A DNA stretch of 13,520 nt from Candidatus Shapirobacteria bacterium CG10_big_fil_rev_8_21_14_0_10_48_15. Its GTDB lineage: Bacteria; Patescibacteriota; Microgenomatia; PFEM01. Both the position numbers and the translations under genes were made by a program. The DNA lies in the NCBI GenBank assembly GCA_002793635.1, contig PFEM01000005.1, positions 224-13,743 of the forward strand. Reading direction: 5' to 3'. Position 1 is the stretch's first letter, and each line of letters starts with the position of its first letter. Positions 6,642 to 12,351 of the stretch are shown here, in pieces. Under the pieces are notes generated by a model. It did not search any database. It was not told the origin of the DNA and saw only the letters and a program-made list of their open reading frames with translations.

Positions 6642-6846
6642 GAATAATCAGTTTTGTAACTGTTAGGTTCTGTTTTTTTGCCTGCGCCAAACAAATAAAA
6701 ACTTCTCCCCAGCACGTGTCTTTCACTACTTGATCCTCGCCGTAGTAAAAAGTCAGCACCGTCGTCGGCTTATCAAGATTGCGATATTTTTTGTTGAACC
6801 GCCGCATGGTGCGACTGTCGACAAAATTTACATTAATGGAAAACAT
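6586..6846 (-). pseudogene. ybeY: Remnant of the rRNA maturation endoribonuclease YbeY
   Basis: The 86-residue frame contains the recognisable core of YbeY: VDSRTMRRFNKKYRNLDKPTTVLTF matches the (D)xxMRxLNxxYRxxDxPTDVLSF block, and GEVFICLAQAKKQ matches the GDIxIxxxxAxxQ block. It then reaches LIIHG, the start of the catalytic H-G-x-L-H-L-x-G-Y-D-H motif, but continues FSNLLSQ and ends. Two of the three metal-binding His are therefore absent, as is the last third of the protein. The N-terminal helix of about 30 residues is also missing; a TGA at 6858-6856 closes the frame upstream, and no Shine-Dalgarno precedes ATG 6846. The loss begins exactly at the dnaX start codon, and the last 56 bases overlap dnaX. 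It may be a dead gene or a reduced protein with another role. Confidence 0.65.
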
Positions 6847-6913
6847 CAAAAGCTGTCAACTAGAACTTAAGTAATCTAAACCGTATCAATACTGCCAATA
6901 AATTTTATTTGAT

Positions 6914-6940
6914 TATTTTTCATTTTTCATTTTTCATTGG
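6914..6940. repeat. Short 7-base tandem repeat downstream of yqeY
   Basis: The unit CATTTTT is repeated with period 7 from 6921, with a degenerate copy just before, within the 107-base AT-rich gap between yqeY and the ybeY remnant. I see no hairpin terminator in this gap. Confidence 0.6.
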
Positions 6941-6956
6941 TTGGTATTATTGTTAT

Positions 6957-7427
6957 TTATTTGAAATTGGTAGTATTTAGGCTCCTTTTGACTGTTTCCG
7001 CCACTTGCTTACCGTCGGCCTGACCATTCAGCTGCCCCATGACCACACCCATCACTTTGCCAAAAACCGCCGGCCCTTGGGCCCCCAACTGGGCAATCAC
7101 CCTTTGGGTTATCTTGGTGACTTCGCTTTCGGGCATTTGGGCGGGTAAGTACTGTTCTAAAAATTTGATCTCTTGTGCCTCTTTTGCGGCCAGTTCCGGT
7201 CTTTTGCCTTGATTATAAAGGGCGATTGCTTCCCGCCGCTTTTTGGTTTCCCGACGGATGATCACCACCGTTTGCTCATCAGCTAATTGCTTATCTTGAC
7301 TGCCATACAAAGCACTCCGCTCATCATTCAAAGCAGCCATCAGCATTCTTAAGGTGGCCACCTTAAGGGTTTGCCTCCTTTTTAAAGCTTGCTGAAAATC
7401 GGTCTTGATTTGGTTGAGAATTGGCAT
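6957..7427 (-). CDS. yqeY: GatB/YqeY domain protein
   Basis: A 156-residue protein of the YqeY family, whose fold matches the tRNA-binding tail domain of the amidotransferase subunit GatB. Typical blocks are visible: TLRMLMAALNDER near residues 25-37, RRETKKRREAIALYNQGKRPELAAKEAQEIKFLEQYLPAQMPESE around 58-102 (a family hallmark), and GKVMGVVMGQLNGQADGKQVAETVK near the end. The role of stand-alone YqeY is not settled; a link to tRNA or amidation quality control is usually inferred. It begins immediately after the rpsU stop (TAA then ATG with no gap). The pairing rpsU-yqeY is common in bacteria, often ahead of dnaG-rpoD, which are not here. Family assignment is firm. Confidence 0.93.
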   Translation of the reverse strand: MPILNQIKTDFQQALKRRQTLKVATLRMLMAALNDERSALYGSQDKQLADEQTVVIIRRETKKRREAIALYNQGKRPELAAKEAQEIKFLEQYLPAQMPESEVTKITQRVIAQLGAQGPAVFGKVMGVVMGQLNGQADGKQVAETVKRSLNTTNFK

Positions 7428-7622
7428 TTATCCGCGTCGCCTCCGCCGCCTGTTTTCTCGCTGCAGGGCCTTAAGCCTTTCTTTTTTTTCGGTCGAAGGT
7501 TTTTGATAAAATTCCCGTTTTCTTAATTCGGTAAGCAGTTGTTCTGCTTGAACTTTTTTTCGAAACCGGGCAATAAGCCGATCTTCACTTTCGTCGAGAC
7601 CTTTTTTGACGACTGTCGCCAT
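7428..7622 (-). CDS. rpsU: Small ribosomal subunit protein bS21
   Basis: A 64-residue basic protein matching bS21, which sits on the 30S platform near the mRNA exit and helps initiation. The core RLIARFRKKVQAEQLLTELRKREFYQKPSTEKKERLKAL follows the family pattern (RRFKR..., RRREFYEKPTTERKR), and the tail ENRRRRRRG is an arginine cluster. I prefer ATG 7622, giving MATVVKKGLDE, because it aligns with known N-termini. A second ATG at 7637 would add MYDFK and lies directly behind a GGGGGGTG run that could act as a poor ribosome site, so the start is not certain. It is the first gene of the rpsU-yqeY pair. Confidence 0.93.
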   Translation of the reverse strand: MATVVKKGLDESEDRLIARFRKKVQAEQLLTELRKREFYQKPSTEKKERLKALQRENRRRRRRG

Positions 7623-7647
7623 CTTAAAGTCATACACCCCCCCTCAA

Positions 7648-7666
7648 GCAAAATTTTGAATTTTGC
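7648..7666. other. AT-rich hairpin in the gap upstream of rpsU
   Basis: Arms GCAAAATT (7648-7655) and AATTTTGC (7659-7666) are perfect complements around a 3-base loop, within the 78-base gap between the DHH gene and rpsU. The gap is otherwise made of AATTCAAAATT-like words. It could be a weak terminator for the DHH gene or part of a dispersed AT-rich repeat. Confidence 0.45.
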
Positions 7667-7700
7667 ATTTCCAATTTTGAATTAATTTTTAATCTTAAAT

Positions 7701-8543
7701 TCATTTTAAATTCTTTTGCAAAATTTTAATAATGGTTTCTAAACTTAACGTGGTGGGTCGCATCCCCGGGTTGACCCGCGATTCGTTGAGCAGCAACTTT
7801 TTGCTCGCATGCAAAAACCAATCAGACTCGGGATCCAATTGCCTTATCTTATTATAAACCTTTGTCAAATCAATGTCATTATCCCAACGGCAATAAATTC
7901 TGACGCCCCCCGATTCCGGATCTTTGCGAACCACCAGCGCATAACCCCGGGCCTCACCTTCCCAAAGAATTCTTTCGTTACTGGTCATCACCGCCACGCC
8001 TTTTATTCCGTCGGCAAGTTGAAATTTAGTGCCTTCATCCAGTTCGTCTTCGGCGGTCAGCCGATTTTTTAAACCCACCAACACCGCGTCCAACGCCGCC
8101 ATCCCAAAAGCCACCACCTCCTGATCGGTTTTACCTAAACTGCGCAAATTGTTAAGAATCGACTGGAGATAAAAATAAAAGCGCGGTTGGCTGACTTCCG
8201 GCCAGCGCAGTTCTCGGGCGTTGTCAATTTGAGTCACCGTGGCGACCAAGGCTGTCAACGCTTGCTTTTCAATTTCGTCAAAGGGCTGACCGTGGCGCGT
8301 TCTCAAAATAAACTGCCAGCAAAGTTTGGCCGCGGAAATTTTTTTGCCCGTCTGGTGATGGTCCAACCGACCCAGGCCCACATCAACATGCAAAACTTCC
8401 GGATGATCATCAACCCCTTCAATTTTTTTACCGGGCGCAAAGTCGACCACTGCCTCTTCCCACCCCGGCAAAAAGCGCTTGACCAACCACACGCTGGCCA
8501 CCGCGTCCAAATCCGGGTTAAGGTGGGTGATGACTTGTTTCAC
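7701..8543 (-). CDS. DHH-family phosphoesterase-like protein
   Basis: This 280-residue cytoplasmic protein has the opening motif THLNPDLDAVASVWL (6-20), matching the H-x-N/x-P-D-x-D-A motif of DHH phosphoesterases, then HVDVG with Asp54, and LDHHQTG at 60-66 containing the family-naming Asp-His-His. These residues bind two metal ions in relatives such as RecJ, NrnA and PPX1-type phosphatases. The middle is helical, and the C-terminal part (VRKDPESGGVRIYCRWD..., about 209-225) looks like a small beta domain, but I do not see a canonical DHHA1 GGGH motif. The substrate is not clear; nano-RNA or cyclic dinucleotide degradation would be typical guesses. The start is GTG 8543, with a -10 box 6 bases before it. 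Relatives with the same NPDLDA opening occur, by memory, in Microgenomates. Confidence 0.75.
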   Translation of the reverse strand: MKQVITHLNPDLDAVASVWLVKRFLPGWEEAVVDFAPGKKIEGVDDHPEVLHVDVGLGRLDHHQTGKKISAAKLCWQFILRTRHGQPFDEIEKQALTALVATVTQIDNARELRWPEVSQPRFYFYLQSILNNLRSLGKTDQEVVAFGMAALDAVLVGLKNRLTAEDELDEGTKFQLADGIKGVAVMTSNERILWEGEARGYALVVRKDPESGGVRIYCRWDNDIDLTKVYNKIRQLDPESDWFLHASKKLLLNESRVNPGMRPTTLSLETIIKILQKNLK

Positions 8544-8549
8544 AACGCT

Positions 8550-8578
8550 ATTTTAACTTTTAAGAGCGCAAAACACAA
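8550..8578 (-). promoter_or_regulatory. Possible promoter for the DHH gene, leaderless geometry
   Basis: TAAAAT (8555-8550) lies 6 bases before GTG 8543, with TTGTGT (8578-8573) 17 bases further upstream. A second -10-like TATAAT at 8600-8595 has no good -35. The first fits the spacing seen for proS and ybaB. Confidence 0.35.
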
Positions 8579-8585
8579 CGCGCTC
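8564..8585 (-). terminator. Weak hairpin after proS
   Basis: GAGCGC and GCGCTC (8564-8569 and 8580-8585) pair as a 6-base stem with a 10-base loop, extended by two G-U pairs on the minus strand, and are followed by TTAAAAGTTAAAAT. It lies 31 bases after the proS stop. The T-run is poor and the hairpin overlaps the proposed promoter of the next gene, so it could instead be regulatory. Confidence 0.3.
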
Positions 8586-8616
8586 CCTTGACAAATTATA
8601 GGGGAATTTGAAGTTT

Positions 8617-9858
8617 TTATTTCTTAAGCGATTGAATAATTTCCTCGAGGCTTAGCAACTGGCTTTTTTTCTCCCCCCGTTTTTTCCACTCGATCTTGTC
8701 ACCCGTCTTGGCTGACACGACCAACCGCACGGGAATCCCGATCAGGTCGGCATCGGCAAATTTGACGCCCGCCGACACCTCCCGGTCATCATACAAGACT
8801 TCCACCCCCGCTTTTTTTAATTCCTGATTAACTCGGTCAACTCGATTAACTCGATTAGCTTGGTTCACTCGGTCAACTCCTATCAAGTAAGCATCAAACG
8901 GCGCCACCGTCGCCGGCCAAATCATGCCCCGATTGTCATGATTTGCTTCTACAATCGCCGCCACCAACCGCCCCAGTCCGATGCCGTAGCAACCCATCAA
9001 TAAGGGCTTCTTGTGGCCATCTTGATCAAGATATTCTGCCTTCATCACTTGGGAATACTTCTCACCCAACTTAAACACATGGCCCAATTCAATCGCGGTC
9101 TTGATTTTTAGCGTGGCTTTTTGACATTTAGGACAGACTGTACTTTCTTTGGCTACCTCCACGTTCGCCAGATAATCACATTGAGAACAGCCAGCCACCT
9201 GGTCCTCACCGGTCGGCGTAAACAGCATAAACTCATGGCAAAAGCTGCCGCCGATTGAACCGGAAGCGGCTTCCACCGCGTGGGCTTTCAAACCACAACG
9301 GGCAAAAATCTTTTGGTAAGCCTGAAAAACCTGTTGGTAATAATCGTCCAAACCTTTTTGGTCTGCGTGAAAGCTGTACAAGTCCTTCATCATGAACTCT
9401 TTGACGCGCAGTAAACCGCCGGTAGCCCGCGTCTCGTTGCGAAACTTATCTTGAATCTGATAAACCATTTTGGGCAAATCCTTATAAGAGCTGATCAGCT
9501 TGCGGCCCAGATCGGTAATCGCCTCTTCATGCGTCGGCGCCAGGCAATACTCGTGGCCGTGCTGGTCTTTGGTTTTCAGCAGCGGCGGGGTATAGCTCAA
9601 CCAGCGGCCGGATTCTTCCCAAAGTTGACGGGGATTAAGAACCGGCAAAGACAGCTCCTGACCGTCGATGGCGTCCATTTCTTCGCGAATAATCTGCTCG
9701 ACTTTGCGATAAACCCGCCAGCCCAAAGGCAAATAGGTAAAAATGCCGGCGGCCAACTGATCAATAAAGCCGGCCTGAACCAGCAAGCGGTGGCTGGGAA
9801 CTTCGGCCGCCCGGGGCGGCTGGCGTAGGGTCTTGGCAAAAAGCTGCGAAAAACGCAT
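8617..9858 (-). CDS. proS: Prolyl-tRNA synthetase with miniature C4 insertion
   Basis: A 413-residue class II synthetase that attaches proline to tRNA-Pro. The bacterial-type architecture is clear: N-terminal LFAKTLRQPPRAAEVPSHRLLVQAGFI, motif 2 FRNETRATGGLLRVKEF (139-155), motif 3 GCYGIGLGRLVAAIVE (289-304) and a C-terminal anticodon-binding domain. Usual bacterial ProRS is about 565-575 residues because a 180-residue editing domain (INS) sits between motifs 2 and 3. Here that place holds only about 45 residues, with two CxxC pairs (Cys224, Cys227, Cys242, Cys245) that could bind zinc. Editing of Ala-tRNA-Pro in cis is therefore unlikely. The segment 329-344 (VDRVNQANRVNRVDRV) is encoded by a 9-base tandem repeat. 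A TATAAT box lies 6 bases before ATG 9858, with no Shine-Dalgarno. Confidence 0.96.
   Translation of the reverse strand: MRFSQLFAKTLRQPPRAAEVPSHRLLVQAGFIDQLAAGIFTYLPLGWRVYRKVEQIIREEMDAIDGQELSLPVLNPRQLWEESGRWLSYTPPLLKTKDQHGHEYCLAPTHEEAITDLGRKLISSYKDLPKMVYQIQDKFRNETRATGGLLRVKEFMMKDLYSFHADQKGLDDYYQQVFQAYQKIFARCGLKAHAVEAASGSIGGSFCHEFMLFTPTGEDQVAGCSQCDYLANVEVAKESTVCPKCQKATLKIKTAIELGHVFKLGEKYSQVMKAEYLDQDGHKKPLLMGCYGIGLGRLVAAIVEANHDNRGMIWPATVAPFDAYLIGVDRVNQANRVNRVDRVNQELKKAGVEVLYDDREVSAGVKFADADLIGIPVRLVVSAKTGDKIEWKKRGEKKSQLLSLEEIIQSLKK
8828..8881. repeat. Six 9-base tandem units inside proS
   Basis: Consecutive units TTAACTCGG, TCAACTCGA, TTAACTCGA, TTAGCTTGG, TTCACTCGG and TCAACTCCT fill 54 bases without gaps. 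The period is a multiple of three, so the frame is kept and ProRS gains a repeated R-V-N/D tripeptide at the junction of the catalytic and anticodon-binding domains. Confidence 0.85.
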
Positions 9859-9864
9859 GCCATC

Positions 9865-9893
9865 ATTATAAAAGATTTTTTGCTTTTTGGGAA
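9865..9893 (-). promoter_or_regulatory. Promoter for proS, leaderless geometry
   Basis: A perfect TATAAT (9870-9865) ends 6 bases before the proS ATG. The -35 region 17 bases upstream is weak (TTCCCA, 9893-9888). Transcription should begin at or within a base of the start codon, in keeping with the lack of any ribosome site. Confidence 0.5.
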
Positions 9894-9907
9894 GAATTTC
9901 CTATAAT
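9880..9907 (+). promoter_or_regulatory. Possible plus-strand promoter back to back with proS
   Basis: TTGCTT (9880-9885), a 16-base spacer and TATAAT (9902-9907) read on the plus strand. Its -35 region overlaps that proposed for proS, making a divergent promoter pair. Predicted transcription start is near 9914, at the beginning of the plus-strand ORF. Confidence 0.35.
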
Positions 9908-9913
9908 TAATAT

Positions 9914-10312
9914 TTGCTATGCGCAATTGGCCTGAAATTAATCCTGCTTACTGCCCCTATCGGATTACCAGAGAGACCGTTCAACTTGACACGGAATCAC
10001 TCCGCTGGGACCGGCGGCAAATCCCCGCTAATGGGATCTGCGATGTTAGCCCAAGCAGGCAAACCCCCTGTTACTTTTCTGGTTCCCAAACCGCAAGCTG
10101 TGAAACAAGGCAAAACAATGATTTCTGCGACTGCTCCTGGGCTGCGGACCCTGAAGACTTCGCCGCTTAACAACTTTTTTCCTGACATGCATGCCCAAAT
10201 TCATCCCAGGGGTGTTGGCGCAAAAGATAAAGTAAGGGGAAAGCTGACGGAAAAGTGGGGCCAAAAGCCTCTCTTTGAACGTCAGCCTTCCCTCTTTGGC
10301 CACCTCAATTAG
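9914..10312 (+). CDS. Possible plus-strand ORF of unknown function
   Basis: A 132-residue frame beginning TTG 9914, 6 bases after a TATAAT, and ending TAG 10310-10312. It would be the only plus-strand gene here. The N-terminus is hydrophobic (LCAIGLKLILLTAPIGL, one possible short membrane or signal segment) and the rest is basic and Pro/Gly-rich (PKPQAVKQGKTMISATAPG). Codons show a moderate excess of G in the first position, as real genes do. I recognise no family. A competing ATG at 9919 in another frame gives 83 residues with seven Cys, and minus-strand frames of 63 and 85 codons also cross this stretch, so coding is not proven. It converges on the small minus-strand ORF, and the two stop codons overlap in the same 8 bases. 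A non-coding RNA or unconserved spacer remains possible. Confidence 0.25.
   Translation: MLCAIGLKLILLTAPIGLPERPFNLTRNHSAGTGGKSPLMGSAMLAQAGKPPVTFLVPKPQAVKQGKTMISATAPGLRTLKTSPLNNFFPDMHAQIHPRGVGAKDKVRGKLTEKWGQKPLFERQPSLFGHLN
10237..10292. terminator. Long-stem hairpin between convergent units
   Basis: A 13-base inverted repeat pairs 10237-10249 (GGGAAAGCTGACG) with 10280-10292 (CGTCAGCCTTCCC), with one G-U or A-C mismatch depending on strand, around a 30-base loop. On the minus strand it follows the small ORF by 12 bases and precedes CTTACTTTATCTTTT, a loose T-rich tail. It could end transcription from both sides. The loop also holds CTTTTGGCC, which can pair with GGCCAAAG just outside the stem, so two exclusive folds are possible. 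Confidence 0.45.
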
Positions 10313-10490
10313 TTTTTGATGTGGCTTCGGCCGCCGCTACCGCCTCGCGCTTTGCGCGCTTTGCGCTAATCCGGGCGGCCGTTTCCCGAGACTGAGGCAA
10401 CTTACATGCCTCTGGTCCTCCTGCAGGGCAAGTTCCCCTGCATGACCGCACCACGTTGCTTCGAAGGTCCCTACAATCGAAATCTTCCAT
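10305..10490 (-). CDS. Small Cys-containing ORF, or hairpin-rich RNA
   Basis: ATG 10490 is preceded by GGAGGT, the best Shine-Dalgarno in the window apart from rpsB, with a gap of 3-4 bases, and by a convincing promoter. The predicted product has 61 residues: an N-terminal part with four Cys (MEDFDCRD, SCRGTCPAGGPEAC) that might bind a metal, then a basic Ala/Lys/Arg-rich helix (AARISAKRAKREAVAAAEA). I recognise no family. Against coding, the same stretch folds into successive hairpins: TGCAGGG/CCCTGCA (10422-10442) and GAGGCA/TGCCTC (10394-10412), both with 7-base loops, and a GCGCAAAGC direct repeat. It may therefore be a structured RNA or a decayed palindromic repeat region. It lies between rseP and proS, with its own promoter. 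Confidence 0.4.
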   Translation of the reverse strand: MEDFDCRDLRSNVVRSCRGTCPAGGPEACKLPQSRETAARISAKRAKREAVAAAEATSKTN

Positions 10491-10526
10491 TGTACCTCCT
10501 CTGCACAAATCACCAATACCAGACTT

Positions 10527-10554
10527 ATAATAGCACAAAATATCAAAAATTCAA
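10527..10554 (-). promoter_or_regulatory. Promoter for the small ORF upstream of proS
   Basis: TTGAAT (10554-10549), a 16-base spacer and TATTAT (10532-10527) preceded by TGC form an extended -10 promoter on the minus strand. Transcription would start near 10520, leaving a leader of about 30 bases with GGAGGT just before ATG 10490. Confidence 0.55.
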
Positions 10555-10568
10555 ATCCCGCTCCTTTT

Positions 10569-11681
10569 TTAAAACGGCCAGCGAGAGCGAAAGCGAGACA
10601 GCAGAGCGGAAGTCTGCAACAACCGGCTGACATCATTGATCGTCACCAACAGCAGTAACCCCAACAAAACCGTCATGCCGACCATATTAGTCCAGCGCTC
10701 AATTGACGGTCGGGGCCGCCGCCGCGCTATCAATTCATATAAAATAAACACCAATCGCCCCCCATCCAACGCCGGAAACGGCAAAACATTCAAGACCACC
10801 AAGTTGACCGACAAAATACCCATAAAACGCAGGATCGCCAAAATCCCTTCGTGGGCCACCCCGGCCGACGCTTGAAAAATCGCGACCGGCCCGCCGATGT
10901 CTTGAGGGGCAACACCCTGGCCAACCCAGTCAACAATCATCTTGCCAAAAGAAGACGCAATCAAGCCTCCCCAACCCACCGCTTCCTGAAGCCCTTGCCA
11001 GGCGCTGCGCGCCGGCATCTGCCACCAGGGATACTGCTTCATCTCAAACCCGGACACCACCACTCCCAAAGCCCCTTGCCCTTCGGGCGGGTTTGACCGA
11101 GGGGTCACCAAAACATTTTTTTCCTCCCCATCTTTAACAAGCAAATTAACTTCTTCCCCTTTTTTGGCCGCAATTTTTTGGGTAAAATCCTCGATGTTTT
11201 TGACCGCTTGCCCGTCCACAGCGATCACCAAATCGTCTTGTTTGAACCCCGCCGCCTCGGCCGGTGAATCAACGGCCACCTCGATAATCTTCACTTGATT
11301 GGTAGCGGTCGGAATCCCGGAAACCGAATAAACGATGGAAAAGCAAAAGACCGCCAGCAACAGGTTGCCCACCACCCCGGCCAAAATCACCATCACGCGC
11401 GCCGCTTTCGATTTGGCCCAAAAAGCCCGGTTGACTCCTTGGCTTACTTGCCCCTTTGCCTCCTGCAGTTCTTCACCATACAGCCTGACAAAACCACCAA
11501 AGGGAATCCAGTTAAGCGAATAAATCGTCTCGCCGATTTTTTTGCCCCAAGCCCGGGGCGGGTAGCCAAAACCGAATTCTTCGACTTTAATCCCGGCCTT
11601 TTTAGCGGCCAAAAAATGGCCCAGTTCGTGAACCAAGACCAACACAGAGAGGGTAAGGAGAAAAACCAAAAGAGATAACAT
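10569..11681 (-). CDS. rseP: RIP metalloprotease, RseP / site-2 protease family
   Basis: A 370-residue integral membrane zinc protease that cleaves within membrane segments, for example anti-sigma factors or leftover signal peptides. The first membrane helix holds HELGH at 18-22 (His18, Glu19, His22). The third zinc ligand lies in NVLPFPALDGGR (298-309, Asp306). A further membrane helix is at about 96-120 (VMVILAGVVGNLLLAVFCFSIVY), and a single PDZ domain follows at about 125-195 (SPAEAAGFKQDDLVIAVDGQAV). The last helix spans 333-348. One PDZ rather than the two of E. coli RseP is common outside Gammaproteobacteria. It starts at ATG 11681, 124 bases after the frr stop, so it may have its own promoter, which I could not place. 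No clear terminator follows. Confidence 0.95.
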   Translation of the reverse strand: MLSLLVFLLTLSVLVLVHELGHFLAAKKAGIKVEEFGFGYPPRAWGKKIGETIYSLNWIPFGGFVRLYGEELQEAKGQVSQGVNRAFWAKSKAARVMVILAGVVGNLLLAVFCFSIVYSVSGIPTATNQVKIIEVAVDSPAEAAGFKQDDLVIAVDGQAVKNIEDFTQKIAAKKGEEVNLLVKDGEEKNVLVTPRSNPPEGQGALGVVVSGFEMKQYPWWQMPARSAWQGLQEAVGWGGLIASSFGKMIVDWVGQGVAPQDIGGPVAIFQASAGVAHEGILAILRFMGILSVNLVVLNVLPFPALDGGRLVFILYELIARRRPRPSIERWTNMVGMTVLLGLLLLVTINDVSRLLQTSALLSRFRSRWPF

Positions 11682-11689
11682 CAGTTAAT

Positions 11690-11800
11690 TACCAATTTAC
11701 AATTTTCAATTTACAATCAATAACCAGTGAATCAGTTTTCAAGCGGCTTGTAAATTTTGTCATTAAAAATTCATTGAAAATTGGATTTTGAAAATTGATA
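11690..11800. repeat. AT-rich repeat-like intergenic segment between frr and rseP
   Basis: The gap of 124 bases is built from recurring words such as CAATTTACAATTTTCAATTT, TTGAAAATTG and TTCATTGAAAATTGG. A similar word set occurs in the gap upstream of rpsU (7651-7716). It holds no gene, and no strong hairpin or promoter stands out. Confidence 0.5.
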
Positions 11801-11805
11801 ATTTT

Positions 11806-12351
11806 TTATATTCTTAGCAATTCCTGCTCTTTCCTCTGCCCAATCTCTTCGATCTTTTCATTCATTTCATCGGTCAGCTTTTGCAGCTCCCGTTCTTGGC
11901 CGCGGCGGTCGTCCTCAAAGATTTCTTGATTTTCAAAAGCGTGCTTTAACTGGGTCATTTTTTCGGACCGAACTTGGCGGATCATGATCCGGGCCGATTC
12001 CAGCTGGCGCTGCAGCAGCTTGACCAACTCTTTTCTTTTTTCCTCAGTCAACGGCGGGATTTTGATCCGAATCACTTCGCCGTCAATCACCGGTTGCAAG
12101 CCCAAACCACGATCCAAAGCCAAAGCTTTTTCTATATTTCTGATAACGGATTGGTCAAAAGGCGCGACCAGCAGTTGACTGGGTTCCGGCGTCGTAATCG
12201 TTGCCAGCTCAACGACCGGCATTTTGGTCTGGTAAGCGTCAACCATGATTCGTTCGACCAGCGCCGGCGTGGCTTTGCCGGCTTTAAGCGTCGCCAGTTC
12301 GGCAGCCAGCAGCTCCAAAACATGGCTCATTTTCTGACGAGTTTCTTTCAT
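11806..12351 (-). CDS. frr: Ribosome recycling factor
   Basis: RRF splits post-termination ribosomes together with EF-G. The 181-residue length is close to the usual 185. Domain I is a three-helix bundle and is recognisable in LAAELATLKAGKATPALVERIMVDAYQTKMPV (family: LRTGRASPxLLDxIxVExYG) and in the C-terminal helices LVKLLQRQLESARIMIRQVRSEK and LQKLTDEMNEKIEEIGQRKEQELL. Domain II covers PVVELATITTPEPSQLLVAPFDQSVIRNIEKA. GLGLQPVIDGEVIRIKIPPLTEEKRKEL is the classic hinge region, with Asp where Asn is usual (GLNPxxDG). The ATG overlaps the tsf TGA by 4 bases. In most bacteria pyrH sits between tsf and frr; here it does not. Confidence 0.97.
   Translation of the reverse strand: MKETRQKMSHVLELLAAELATLKAGKATPALVERIMVDAYQTKMPVVELATITTPEPSQLLVAPFDQSVIRNIEKALALDRGLGLQPVIDGEVIRIKIPPLTEEKRKELVKLLQRQLESARIMIRQVRSEKMTQLKHAFENQEIFEDDRRGQERELQKLTDEMNEKIEEIGQRKEQELLRI

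Noticed and set aside
9919..10170. 83-codon plus-strand ORF with seven Cys
   Set aside because: It overlaps the longer 132-codon frame, lacks a ribosome site, and its first-position base use is less gene-like.
9997..10303. Minus-strand ORFs of 63 and 85 codons in the rseP-proS gap
   Set aside because: No ribosome site for the first and an Arg-rich unstructured composition for the second; both are probably shadows or chance.
10394..10442. Two hairpins with 7-base loops considered as arms of a tRNA
   Set aside because: Stems are 6-7 bases rather than 5, there is no GGTTCGA-type T loop, no acceptor stem and no D arm.
9859..10568. Search for tmRNA, RNase P RNA, SRP RNA, T-box or cobalamin riboswitch
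   Set aside because: None of their conserved sequence signatures could be found on either strand by eye.
10337..10636. 99-codon minus-strand ORF overlapping the end of rseP
   Set aside because: It overlaps rseP out of frame, has no ribosome site and contains the better supported promoter and small ORF.
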